Source of the DNA: Plectosphaerella cucumerina | Taxonomy: Eukaryota; Ascomycota; Sordariomycetes; Glomerellales; Plectosphaerellaceae | Assembly (NCBI GenBank): GCA_020746995.1 | Contig: JAGPXD010000004.1 | Location: 1,984,001 to 2,048,000, forward strand | Direction of reading: 5' to 3' | DNA: 64,000 nt | Shown: piece after piece, positions 20,273 to 32,278 of the stretch | How the letters are laid out: each line of letters begins with the position of its first letter | How positions within the stretch are numbered: position 1 is the stretch's first letter | Notes under the pieces: model-generated | Database searches by the model: none | What the model was told of the DNA's origin: nothing | What the model saw: the letters and a program-made list of their open reading frames with translations, nothing else | Program-made: the position numbers and the translations under genes

Positions 20273-23200
20273 GGTGAGTTTGTTACCGACTCGGGTGGGC
20301 GGGGGTGCCGGTGGCTTGGGAGGAGACGATATATATGGGAATAGGCCGTGTGATGGGGAATGTCAGGATTGGGTGGATGCTCGGGTATGAGGGTGTCAGG
20401 GTACCGAAAAAGAAAGCTGGGCAGCTGGGGTCCAGGTGAACAAGGGGGTCGATATCGAGAAGGGTTATGTGTGGTGTGGGTACGGGAGACGAGGCTAGAC
20501 AGCAGTGATGGCGTCAGGGATTTTGGTCGTGCAAGGGCCTCGTGGTGCCAGAAAGGCGCTTGTAGTAGACGAAGCTTACTTCGGGGTCTTGCTAGTGGTG
20601 TCTGCGTAGTTGGTGGATGTCGGTGTCACCAGCAGGTTGGAAGATAGGGGGGGTAACGGGGTAGTAGAATGCTCTGGATACAGAAAAGGTCTGTTCAAGT
20701 TCTGGCTGTCGTCTGATGTCGACGATGGCTAAACAAACTTAGGACCTATGCTTTTGACGCATGGACTGCCGGTTTGCTACTCGGTAGTCGATGGGGCTGC
20801 GGCGAGCACTGGTCATATATGGGTACGGCGGGGACTTGACGATCGACGGTACTGGGCGTAGAAGGGTGATGGTGATATGGCGGCGCGGAGGACAGTCGTG
20901 CAAACGATCAGACTGACGGATGAGGCGTCTGCGGGCAAGGTGGATGAGACAGGAGGTGTCCAACGGAAAGTCGAGGGGCGCGCGGATGTCGTCGAACAGG
21001 AAGAGGCGGCGGCAAAGATCGGTGTGTGAAATCCGATGGCGGGTTATGGGTATCGCGGTCCTGGCAGACACGAAGTGTTTCTGGTGTACCGTCGAGCACA
21101 ACGGAGCGGAAAGGATAGTCCCGAGATGTGTGTAGAAGAGGTGGAACAAGTAGTAAGGTTTCGGAAGGTATTCGTATGGTTTGATGGCCAACGTCCGGGA
21201 GATTTCTTCCTCTAGAAAGGATGTAATCTGACGACGAAGATGCAGATTGCCGAGGGCGGGAAAGGGCAAGCTGTGCTGTGCTGTTCTGTGCGAGTGGTGT
21301 GTGTGTACGAGGGTTGGTTCGCCTCTTGTGATGCATCCGTCATTTATTTGGGCTCTCTGCCGTTACGAGCAAAGCTATCCACTGGCACAGGGCAGCGCAG
21401 CCGGGGCCGAAGAAAGGCGCGTCCGGGCTTCTGCAGGGACGAACGGGCCTGGCCTGGCCAGACGTGGCGCCCCCGGCCGTGGGTGGCGGGCGGCCGAGAG
21501 CAAAAGCGAACATGGGAATTTTGGGCGGCGATGCTGGTGGCATGTCGAGATGACCATGTTGCTTTGGCGATCGGGACAAGGGGTGCTGATGGCAGCGCAG
21601 AGTCTGGGGTCGTCGAGATCGGACACGCCATGCAGGCCAATCGAACTCGTCCATTGGGCGGGCGCCGGAGGATAACAGCGGGGCCGGCACACAGCAGCGC
21701 GTGTTGTGGTGCAAAATAGGGGTCCTTCCTTCCCTGTCGAACCCAGCCCGGCCACGCCTTTCCCACTGTCTCACTCCCGCAGATGTGACGGGCAAGAGCA
21801 GCCACTGGTCGGGCAGGAGCCAGGAGAGAGGAGGGGGGGCTTTCTGGAAACCTCCGTCTGGCGCCTCCACCACACGCTGTCAATGACGCGCCCAAGAATG
21901 CCATCCATCCAAGCCCACTAGTCCCGTCATCAATCACAATCGGACACACAAAAGCTGATCGCAGAACGCAGAAGCACCCCCGGGTGTTTAGCTGCCGGTC
22001 CCTTGTGTCTCACGGCCTGCCCGTAGACACAAGTCCAGCCCTCGAGATGGAAGTCTGGGGGGCAAATCCCCAGGTCTTCCACCCAACGTCTAAACCTCGA
22101 ATTGCGGCTGAAAACACGGGCATCTTATTCAATCAGCTTCAAGGCCACAGCCCATCCCACATTGCGTCCAGGGAACCCTTCATCTGACTCGTGCTCGCCC
22201 CTGGAAGACTCCGGGAATACCCCCCCATACCTAGCTGATGTCAACCCCAGCTGAAGTTCCCTCCCCGCCCGGCGCCCGGCGTGCTTCCCCTGATCGACAT
22301 GTCATTCTTGCGAAGCCGCCATCGGCTGGTCAGCGAATGATCACCAGCGGCCCAGCGGCCCATCGCTCCATCGCCGCCACATCGCAAAGGGAAACGGTTC
22401 AAGGGAGGAGGTGCATGGTGACACGACATCACTCGATCGCCATGACCACAGCGAGGATCGAAATGCGATGGCCTAGATGTCCTCGGAGCGATCATGGGCC
22501 TGCTGCTTGATCCCGATTCCCGCCATCGTGCTCTCAACCGACTGGCTCGATGATTTCACCTCAAACCACCAGGATTATCCTGCTCCATCGCGAACTTGCC
22601 TAGACGCCCGTGCCTCAAACCCCCCGCATCTAAGGGCCGAGCCGGGAGTCCAAAGCAGCTATCCATGCAAGTGTCGAGCCGAGTATGCGAATTGAAGCCA
22701 CAGGATCTCCACGAATAGACGACGTGGCCCCTGTCGCCGCCCCAGAACGCTTCTCCCACATGAGACATGCATCATCTTCTGTCACGAGAGTCAAGGCGAT
22801 TCTTATATACCCATTGCCGTCGTGAAATCGAACCTCTCATCTTGCAGACGAAGCAACGAACTCTCTCGAGCCGCGTCTCCGATCTGCCACAACGGCGACA
22901 TGCCCTCTACATCGGCGGTCCACGACACCTCGACGCGCCCTCGCACCACGTCTGCATGGCAGCCCCCGTGAGCCCTATGAGTGGACGTCGCAGACGCATG
23001 TGTTGTCGTCGGGGCCTGGGCGTTGCCTCCCCGTGTAACTGCATCTGAGACAGCAGCAGGACTGACAAACGACCCTCGCCGTCCGTCGCACAGCAGCATG
23101 CACGCCGTTTCGAAGGCGATCGGCTCTGCCACCGGCCACGGCCACGCACGGCGGCGCGGCAACAGGTACCGCCGAGGAGACGGGGCACGCGAAAGCGACG

Positions 23201-24358
23201 TCTCACGGGACACGGGGGGCAGCTCAACCTCCTTCGACGTCGGTCAGGCATGTGTGGCTTGGCCTGACGGAGCACACGCCGGGCAGCAACGCGCTGGGGA
23301 TCACGGGTGGTGGCAGAGGGTGATGTGTGGCTGAGATCAACACCAGACGACTCGAATGAGGGACTGCTACTGCCGACTACCACCACGACTGCAATGGGCG
23401 ACTATGACGATGATCTCTAGGTAGGGTGACGTGGAGTGCCTCGCTTGGACCGTCCCGGGTACAGTACCGAAGCGTTGGTCAAGGTGCAGGCGACGGTCGA
23501 GTGCCAAGTTTGGACCTCGAATGCGCTGTTCTTCCCCTCACTGCCTAGGCCAAACGCCAAGTCGAAAGAAGGAGTTGCTGAGGCATTTCGGAAGATTCAG
23601 AAGTCGTGAGGCAGCCATTTGTCGCATAAGAAGAGGCTTGGGAAGAAGCTTGTGTGACCTCTACCCGGAGGGCCTGCACAGCCCAAACAAGGAGCCTACA
23701 TTTCAGGTTCAAGCCGCCCGGCCAACTCTCTTCAGTGGCTGCGCGGCTTCGTGAGAGGCGCAACCACGTGACGAGAGGCGACTACGCCCGCGCTGCACAG
23801 TGACGGACGGACGGCGACTCCGTGCTCCGTGTTAGTGGATGCCTCGTGCTTCCTCGCGTCCACCGGCCCCGAGCTCGGTCCCTCGCTAACATCCCGAAAG
23901 AGGCAGCCAATGTCGCTGGCGGCCAGCACCGCCCCCTCCACTGGATGCTCCACGCCTGTCCCACTTCCCGCCTCCAACCGCCGGGCTGTTCACCTTGGAC
24001 GGTGGGCTCTTCACAGTGTTCTTGAGGCTGAGGCCCCTGGTTCGGTCCCCGTTTAACTTGGGCAATACGCAACGCAGCCCAGCAACCCGCGCCCCAGCCC
24101 ACTGCTTCAACACCAGAACTCCACCGCCGACCGCCTGTCATTGCAATCCGCTCAAGCTTCTTCAATCACGGCGACAGACCCTACCGAAGTCCGCGCGCCG
24201 TAAACTGCCCTCTGCGTCGCACGTGTAACGAGACCCGATCAATCGAAACCGAGACCATCCATCACCCCGACCCCGCGAATTTATCCGCCCAGAAACCAAC
24301 GACCACAATCGCAAAGGCCTCCATGTCGCGGGGCTTTTCCTGACATTGGGCGCCGACC
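20273..24358. other. 4-kb region without recognisable gene
   Basis: The left end is the promoter of the CRY-DASH gene; a TATATATGGG run lies near 20327-20337, about 60 bases upstream of its start codon. The right end is the leader of the zinc-finger gene. In between are only short, overlapping frames without domains or convincing splice pairs. No tRNA or 5S gene was recognised. Confidence 0.5.
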
Positions 24359-26501
24359 ATGGCTCCTCCAGTCGCCTCATCCGACGGCCCCAGTGCCTTG
24401 TTGGAAGGGGGCCAGAAAGAGCCGTCGTCACCTCCCCTCGACTCGGCCCGGATCCAATTGACACGCTCCATCGTCATGGACGACGACATGCAACTCATCA
24501 CCCGCCGCTCTACCGTCACCGCTCGCGGCCTGAAGCACGGCCCTGGTCCCATCGCCGGCATCGTCGTGGGATGTATCGCCGCCGTGGCACTCGCCTGCCT
24601 TTGCCTCTACCCATTTATCATCCGCCGACTCAAGAAGCGGAAACGACTTGCAACACCACAAACCGATGCCGAGGTTGCCCAGGTGGCTCAAGCCCCGGCT
24701 CCAAATAACCCATTTGACGAGGCGGCGCAGACAAATCAAGGATCGGACACTCACCCATCTTCGAGGGATTCGCTATCAAATAAGAACGAGGCCTTCAACG
24801 GAGATGCAAAGCACGCGAGCAGGGACGAGCCGTCCCCCAAAACGGCCGCTCAGACACCTGCCAGCCCGGCCCATGAGCATCAGCAGGAGCGCGGTGCTTC
24901 CGTCGACCACGAGAACATCCTGCAGCGCAATTACAGCCTTCTGGGAAGGAGAGATTCGGAGATATCACTGGGAACGCAGCCGCGATGGAACACACAGGGC
25001 CCGCCGCCCATCACGACGAGCGGGATCGAGCTCAGCTCGACTCGCGCCGATGGCCTCGAGTACAGCGAGGCCATGGCCGGCCAGAGCGCCAGCTACTACA
25101 GCCCGACAGTGCCCTCTGAGGCCTTTGGCATGGCGACACCACCGCAGAATGACGAGCCCCAGTTCAGCGCGCCGGCGCGGACAACTTCGCGGGCAAGCTC
25201 CCTGAAGCAGAACCTTCTCGCTATGATGCGCCGCGTGAGCTCAAAGGATACGGAAAAGGCATCACCCTCAACTGCGATTGACCCTTCTACTACTGGGTCG
25301 TGGCTGCCACAACAACACCAAGGCACCACGCGAGGAGAGCTCTCAGAGTCGCCCGTCGCGCATGATGGCCCTTCGTTCCGAGACTTTGGCTATCCTCCCA
25401 CACAACCGCACCGACTTGCGTCTCCAGTAGCGTTACCGATGAGCCCTGCAACGACTGCTGGCACCCCTGGACACGATGAAGGCACGCCGGAACCTACGAG
25501 GTCCATGGCCAGCGACCACAGCTCGCCGCCGGTTCTGCCGCCTGCCAGCCCGGCACCCGGCACCGTCAACCCCATGGAAGTCATGCGCCCCTCCAACCAG
25601 TCCGAACATGTTTGGCACACCGACCGAGAGCTGTTCTACCTGGCCAACCCCCATGTGTCCCCGCCGCGGAAGGCCGTTACTCCTGAACCTTTCGTGGAGG
25701 GCCAGACGCCAGCTCAGGAGCCAGTTCAGGCGCCGACACCCGCCTCGGCTGAGGAGCTTCCCATAGTTGTCAAGCCTGACCCGGAGCAGGTACCGGCGCA
25801 GCCCGAAGCACCACATACCCCGGCGGCGCTCCCAGATGAGGATGCCCGCATGGCCGACGTCCAGATGAGATATGACTACAGTCATCTTACACCGGCACAG
25901 CACGGCCGGAATTCATCAATCACCACCTCCCTGGACGGCAGCGACCGGTCAGACCACTCCACCCCTCTGCCCAGCCACTTCTCGTCAGGAGCATCTCATC
26001 ACAACACGCCTAATACGCAGATGACTGAGATCAGCCCGTCTCCCAGGTCCGATGGCGATATTCGTAACGCAGTATCACCATATGCCGGCACCGGCGCCTC
26101 ACCACACATGTACACATGCGACGAGTGCTCCCGAGGTTTCGATCAGATCCACAAGTTGAAGTAAGCGCCAGCCAGGCCGTCGTGTGTTTTTGCATTTTGT
26201 TTGCTAACTTGACCACAGTCATCACAAGCGCTACCACGAACGCCCACACGAGTGCCCCCATAACAACTGCGGCAAAAAGTTCGGCACCAAGACGCACCTC
26301 GACCGGCACATCAACGATAAGCACAAGAAGACTCGCAAGTATCACTGCCTGGAGCCAGGATGCGCCTACTCGAGGAGCGGCGGCAAGGGCTTCCCTCGTA
26401 AGGATAACTGGAGGCGGCACATGCTCAACAAGCACAACATGAACCCCGCGTTCGACCCGGAACCTGATGTCGTCGACGACGAGACCATGACGGGTGTGTA
26501 G
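24359..26501 (+). CDS. C2H2 zinc-finger protein with N-terminal transmembrane segment
   Basis: Two exons (24359-26160 and 26219-26501) encode 694 residues; the intron 26161-26218 is GTAAGC...CACAG. A hydrophobic segment (GPIAGIVVGCIAAVALACLCLYPFII, about 62-87, cut here as GPIAGIVVGC to YPFII) is followed at once by RRLKKRKR, so the long C-terminal part should face the cytosol. Residues 100-580 are Ser/Pro/Glu-rich and probably disordered. The C-terminus has three Cys/His fingers: C587-x2-C590-x12-H603-x3-H607, C613-x4-C618-x12-H631-x4-H636, and an atypical C644-x4-C649-x18-H668-x4-H673. The single 1.8 kb open exon argues against two merged genes. I infer a membrane-tethered transcription factor needing proteolytic release; the family is not one I can name. 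DNA targets are unknown. Confidence 0.85.
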
Positions 26502-26887
26502 GCGGGGGGATTGTACTTGTGGCTGAGGGAAATGGCCTCAGTGTGGGTGTGCAAGCTGCCACTGAGAGAGTTGCCTCGTTGTCTGTGTAAGAGTTGGCGC
26601 GGGTGGTAGACGCAGGGTGGGCCTGTGCGGCAGCAGCCAGCATTGTATCGTCGCTGGATGTGCGCCGCGCCTACGGCGGGCACTGGCTGATCAGGGCCCG
26701 CGGTCCTTTTTTGTTTATTTTCCAAGCTCGAAAGGCGTTCTGGAGGGGTAGGCACCGAACCGGTAGCGAACCACGGCTGTTTTTTTTCCTGTGACATCAC
26801 CCTGCGAGCAAGAAAAAAAAAGGGGGTGGTAATGCGGAACGAGGTAGCGGCGGCGGGAAGGGGGGGCGTAATCTCGTGACGCTTTGC
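26502..26887. other. Intergenic between convergent genes
   Basis: Short T8 and A8-A10 homopolymer runs occur near 26770-26820. This should hold the 3' ends of the zinc-finger and RRP40 transcripts. No gene seen. Confidence 0.55.
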
Positions 26888-27671
26888 TCAACTCAGATCC
26901 TTGATCATTTTCCGGACCAGCTTCTTCTGCTGCTCGACTGTGAGGTTGCCCTCGTCTGTCTCCTGGAGGGCCCTGCCGACGGCTATCGTGGTCTTGACGC
27001 TCTCGCTGTTAACCCAGACGCGCCCATTTCTTCCGACGGCGGTCTCAAAGGCGGCGCCTAGGGAGCCGAGCTCGTCGAGGACGACGACCTTGCCGTCCTC
27101 GGCGGCGCGGGGCATGAGCAGGCGGCGGGCCATGGCGAGAGATACCGTGAAGAGCATGCCGTCGACGAGGGGGCCGAGGCCGTCGGACTTTCCGGTCGAG
27201 GCGTTGACGCACTCGAGCTCGGCGTCCATGTGCTTGTCGGCCTGGGCGACGCGGGCGTAGACGAGGGAGCCGGCGGGGAGTTGGGGGCGGTTCTTCTTGG
27301 AGGCGAGCTCGAAGGAGAGGTGGGGGAGGAGGGCGGGGTGGGTGTGGTCGGAGAGGAAGACTTGGAATGCTTCCTGGGCGGAGCGGTGGACGGAGCCGAT
27401 GACGAGGTCGCCTGCGGTGGGGGTATACTAGGAGAGGTCAGTGATGCTGTAGGTGTTTCGTGGGAGAAGAACGTACTCGTCCACCCTTGTTCTCGACCCA
27501 GATTGTGTTCTTGCGAGCGTCTGTGAAGAGCTGGCCGGCGACGGTGGGCACGATCTGGGAGGGAGGGATGTGTCGCACGCCGGGACCCAGGCGCAGGCGG
27601 TTCTTGGTCGAGGGGATGATGGACGGGTCGATGGCGTCTCCGGGGAGGACGAGGTGGCGATCTTGAGCCAT
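26888..27671 (-). CDS. RRP40: RNA exosome subunit Rrp40
   Basis: Two exons (27671-27477 and 27427-26888) encode 244 residues; the intron 27428-27476 is GTACGT...CCTAG. It is the cap subunit of the nuclear and cytoplasmic exosome, with an N-terminal domain (LGPGVRHIPPSQIVPTVAG), an S1 domain (TPTAGDLVIGSVHR...GSLVYARVAQAD) and a KH domain with the family's GxNG motif (AVGRNGRVWVNS). Length agrees with yeast and human Rrp40. It is divergent from SSZ1 across 484 bp. Confidence 0.94.
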
Positions 27672-28155
27672 TGCGGCTGTTGGGCTTGCTGCGCGTGCCT
27701 TTCCGGTGTGTAGATTTGAACTGTAGGCCGGTGTGTCGAGGGGAGGTTGTGGCAGTCAGGTGTTAGAGCTTGGTGGTGGTTGTCGTCGTCTTCCGTTTAC
27801 TGTCGGCAGGTGCAAGTGCTGCAGTACTTGCTCTGTTTTCCAAGTGGGGCGCGCGACAGCCAATTCGATGTCCACGCTGCCTGCACTGCAGGGAAGACTG
27901 CCCACTGGCAGTGGTCGCCGCCTTGGCGCAGCTTTGTCGATAACATTTTTCTCTCTGGCCAAAAATTTGGGAACCCCACCATCGACGACAAGCCCGCCGC
28001 CCTCCTCCCCATTACTACACAGCAACATACCCTGAATTGAACATCCACGAGCCGTTTGCGCAGCAACATCGCAACACACACGACCCTCCATCCGCCCTCC
28101 CATCAAGCTCGCACACCACCCACGCACACACGCCGCACACACACACACCTTCCAG
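27672..28155. promoter_or_regulatory. Divergent promoter of RRP40 and SSZ1
   Basis: This 484-bp region separates the two start codons. It contains AAAAATTT at 27961-27968, the core of the RRPE element found upstream of ribosome-biogenesis genes in yeasts. The leader next to SSZ1 has CA-repeat sequence (about 28120-28150). Function of the motif here is inferred. Confidence 0.5.
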
Positions 28156-29984
28156 ATGGCTGAGAACGACTCGCGGGCCGGCGTTGCGCCGGAAGACCGC
28201 ACCGTCATTGGCCTCACCTTTGGCAACTCCAACGGCTCCGTCGCCTTCACCGCCAACGGCCAGGCCGAGGTCATTGCCAACGAGGATGGAGGTGCGCAGA
28301 TATTCTTCAGTTCCTCCTGCTTCCTGCCATGCTGACATGTCACCCTAGACCGCCAGATCCCCAGCGTCCTGTCGTATGTCAACGGCGAGGAGTACTACGG
28401 CCAGCAGGCCAAGGCCTTCCTGGTCCGCAACCCCTCCAACACAGTCGGTTACTTCAAGGAGTTCATCAGCAAGGAGTAAGTTCCAGAAACAACCCCCCCC
28501 CTATCCCAAGAGCTTCCTACTGATCTGCCGCGCACAGCTTCGCCTCGATCGACCCCACGCACAACCACGCCTCCGCCCACCCCAAGGACGTCAACGGCAC
28601 CGTCTCCTTCACCCTCAAGGACAACGAGGAGGCCGAGGAGCCCTCGACCATCTCCGTCTCCGAGGTGACGACGCGCTACCTCCGCCGCCTCATCGGCTCC
28701 GCCTCCGACTACCTCGGCTCAAAGGTCACGTCGGCCGTCATCTCGGTGCCCACAAACTTCTCCGACAAGCAGCGCGCCGGCCTGACAAAGGCCGCCAACG
28801 ACGCCGGCATCGAGGTCCTCCAGCTCATCGCCGACCCCGTCGCCGCCATCCTCGCCTACGACGCCAGGCCCGAGGCCGAGGTCCAGGACAAGATCGTCGT
28901 CGTCGCCGACCTGGGCGGCACCCGCTCCGACGTCGCCGTCGTCGCCTCCCGCGGCGGCATGTACACCATCCTCGCCACCGCCCACGACTACGAGTTCGCC
29001 GGCGTCCACCTCGACCAGGTCCTCATCGACCACTTCGCCAAGGAGTTCATCAAGAAGAACACCACCGACCCCCGCGAGAACGCCCGCGCCCTCGCCAAGC
29101 TCCGCCTCGAGGCAGAGGCCACCAAGAAGGCCCTCAGCATCGGCACAAACGCCACCTTCAGCATCGAGTCCCTCGCCGACGGCATCGACTTCACCTCCAA
29201 CATCAACAGGCTACGCTACGAGATGGCCGCCCGCAAGGTCTTTGAGGGCATCAACCGCCTCATCGAGGGCGTCATCAAGAAGGCCGGCCTCGACGTCCTC
29301 GACGTCGACGAGGTCATTCTCTCCGGCGGCACCTCCCACACCCCCCGCATCGCCGCCAACCTCGTCGCCATCTTCCCAGAGTCCACCCGCGTCATCGCCC
29401 CCGCCACCAGCACCACCGCCATCAACCCCTCGGAGCTGCAGGCCCGCGGCGCCGCCCTCCAGGCCTCCCTGATCCAGGAGTACGACGCCGAGGACATTGA
29501 CCAGTCCACCCACCCCGCCGTCTCCACCGTCAAGCACACCGCCAATGCCATCGGCGTCATCACCCTCGGCGGCGACTCCGGCGCCGACGACGTCTTCACC
29601 CCCATCATCCCCGCCGAGACCGCCGTCCCCGCCCGCCGCACCGTCCACGTGGCCGGCCCCAAGGACGGCGGCGACGTCCTCATCCGCATCGCCGAGGGCG
29701 GCACCCACATCAAGGTCACCAAGCCCGAGCCCCGCGAGAAGAAGCCCGAGGCCGACGGCTCCGACGAGGATTCCGACGAAGACTCTGACGAGGAGGAGGA
29801 CGAGGAGAAGCGCGAGAAGATCTGGAAGATCGGCAACACCATCGCCGAGGCCGCCGTCCGCGGCGTCGCAAAGGGCGCAAAGGTCGAGGTCACCATTAAC
29901 CTTGGTGCCGACCTGGGCGTCACCGTCACGGCGCGCGAGGTCGGTGCCAAGGGTGGCGTCAGGGGTACCGTCAAGGCCCCGTAA
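28156..29984 (+). CDS. SSZ1: Ribosome-associated atypical Hsp70 Ssz1
   Basis: Three exons (28156-28291, 28349-28475, 28538-29984) encode 569 residues. The N-terminal two thirds is an Hsp70 ATPase fold: IGLTFGNSNGSVAF near residue 18, VVVADLGGTRSDVAVV, and VILSGGTSHTPRI. The C-terminal substrate domain is short, as in Ssz1 of the ribosome-associated complex (Ssz1 with the J-protein Zuo1), which assists folding at the ribosome exit. The IGLTFG start rather than the IGIDLGTT of canonical Hsp70s supports Ssz1 over Ssa/Ssb. A strongly acidic Ser/Asp/Glu insert (29761-29812) sits within the C-terminal domain. Confidence 0.92.
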
Positions 29985-30337
29985 GCACCTGTCACGAGGG
30001 TGTGTGTGTGTGTGAGAGAGAGAGAGAAGGGTGGAAGAAAAGGCTAGACGGGGAGAAGTAAAACGCTGGGAGCGTAATCTCTTCAGGGGTCTTTGTTTAA
30101 CGGCCCATGCCATATGTCGATAGATAACGCGTTTATGGCCAGGGAGCAAAATAGACGAAGCACATGGCAAGCGATGACATCCGGTGGTAACACATGTGTA
30201 CGCCGTGCATTGATCGATGGGCATGTGCCGTTTTCCCGCCCAAACCTGTTGATGTTGGTTACCCAAGATTACCGCCCGTCACGCCGACGCCACTTTCAAA
30301 TGACAAGCTAGCCTTCCTTCTCCCTACGCCCTCGACC
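29985..30337. other. Intergenic between convergent genes
   Basis: Contains a (GT)n(GA)n microsatellite at about 29999-30027 just after the SSZ1 stop. No gene seen. Confidence 0.6.
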
Positions 30338-32278
30338 TCACCGGACAGTCCCCGGCAGACTCCAAGCAACCATGTCGTCCCGGACCTCAAACTCCCCCAG
30401 CTCCCGGGCCTTGCGATACCCCCCTCCAATGCCACCGGCCTCCCTCCGACCGCTGCTTCCACTGCCCATGGTGGGCGCCAGACTGGTCAAGCTGCCCTTG
30501 CGGCTCCGTTGGCCCGAAGTCACATGTTCGTCCCGGCTGCTGGCGCCACTGTCTTCACGGCGATGGCGGGAGCTGCTCCTTCCGTGCAAGGAGCTGAAGG
30601 ATGGGAAGGGGCTGGTAGAGAAAGCACCGCTATCACCACCTCCAAGATGAGGGGTCGATGTGCCGCTGGCCGTGGCGTGGTTTCTGCCGGTGACCGTAGC
30701 AGTGCTGTTGCTCTTCTCGCTGGCGCTGCTGCCGTGGCGGCTGTCGCGGGGTCGGAGGAGGTTGTGCTGAGGAGTAAAGGCGTGCAGCAGGGAGTGGCCG
30801 TGGCCACCCGAATGCTGCGGCTGCGGCTGGTTATGCTTTCGCAGCTTGCGCCAGTCTCTTGGCCGTAACGTGTCGCCGCCGAAGCCCCCTGAATTCTCGC
30901 CCTCGTCGCTTGAATAGGCGCCGTCAAATGTGCTCGTATCCTTCGGCAGAGACCGTGAGTCTCGACCGCCGCCGCTGCTCGTGCTGCGATCACTCGCCTG
31001 GGATGGCTTGCGTTGGGGGTGCTGGTCTTGTGCGATGGTATGGGGTGAGAGTTCGGCCGACCATCCGTCTCCCCCAGCGAAGATATCCTCTATGCACTGA
31101 TCCGGCGGCAGCTCCCCTGGCTGTCGGACCCATGAGGCGGCCAGGGAAATGCGGTACATGTCTTGTACCTCGGCCATGTCGCGCGACTTTGCTATGGTGG
31201 GAGGCTCTGAAAGATCATTGTGAGTGGCAGATCCTACGGGAAGGGATGTGGAAGGGAGTAGGGGGGCAGACTTACGTCCCGCTTCGTCCTGCTCGACCTG
31301 CTCACCGACCATGATGCCGGCGATACCACCGAATACCGGAGCCGTCTTGAGGGCTGGTGCGATGAAGTTTCTGTCGCCATCAATCTGGATCATGAGGATG
31401 CCAATCTTGAGGGTGCTGTTGATCTTGCTATCCTGCATCAGGTAGCGCCTGATGATACCCTCCTCGACATCGGGCTCGTCGGACTCTGCAGCAGGCGTGC
31501 CGCTTGACGACGTCGGCCTGGAGGAGGTCGAGGCAGACTCGGCGTTGCCATTGGTTCCTGACGACTGGCCGAGGATGCTTGAGGCACTGCGAGTGCTGCG
31601 GTGTTTTCTAAAGTGACCCCGATCGAAGCTGCCGCCGTCTTGGCTGGTCCGAGGCACGGCGTCACGGCCGATGGTTTCACTCTCTTCGACGTACTCGGAA
31701 AGGTTGAGCCGGACGAAGCCCAGAGAGATCTTGTCGTCGCGGCCGCTTGAAGGAAATTCTTGTACGACCTCGAACTCGATGGGGCATTCAGTTAGGTTGT
31801 TGAACTTGTCGAGGCCGATGCGAATGTGGCCGACGGCCTTGGCATAGTTGAATTCGACCTTATGGTTCGAGATGGGGCATTTGTGTGTCCGGCCCCGGTG
31901 CTCGGCGTGCATGGAGTGTGAGATGTGCCATTTCACCATGGACCCGCCGGAGACTAACGGCACATTGTTCAAGTCATAGATCTATACAGGTTATGAGACT
32001 CTGTGAGGCCAGACTGGGAGGGAAGGGCACGGTACCTTGAGGTGTAGTTCGAATTTTGGCTATAGACACGCACTGTCAGTCACCGCCTCGAGGAGTGGGT
32101 TTGTTTTTCGGGTTGACAGGCACCATGTGGTCCCTTGCAGCTCTGGCGCAAGCAGTACAGGACCGTCACATGTCAAGTCGAAGAGGTGAGGGTGCATGGG
32201 GGCAGTCAGTCTTACCTTGCGGCCCTTGTTGACTGAGGGTAAGAGGTTCATATTAGTAAGGACTTTGAGGGGACTCAT
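30338..32278 (-). CDS. NT-C2 domain (EEIG1/EHBP1-like) protein
   Basis: Four exons (32278-32216, 32059-32036, 31981-31276, 31206-30338) encode 553 residues. The N-terminal NT-C2 fold starts at about residue 20 (PKFELHLKIYDLNNVPLVSG) and continues through VKWHISH, GHIRIGLDKFNNL and the KISLGFVRLNLSEYVEE strand, then RRYLMQDSKINSTLKIGILM. NT-C2 domains occur in EEIG1/FAM102 and EHBP1 proteins and are thought to bind membranes or small GTPases. The C-terminal half is Ser/Gly-rich and disordered. The second exon is a 24-base micro-exon. The last intron (69 bp, 31207-31275) is in frame without a stop, so retention would still give an open protein, and splicing there is a judgement. Confidence 0.85.

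Noticed and set aside
21340..21949. Overlapping frames of 120-200 codons on both strands
   Set aside because: Mutual shadows in GC-rich intergenic DNA with no domain or splice evidence.
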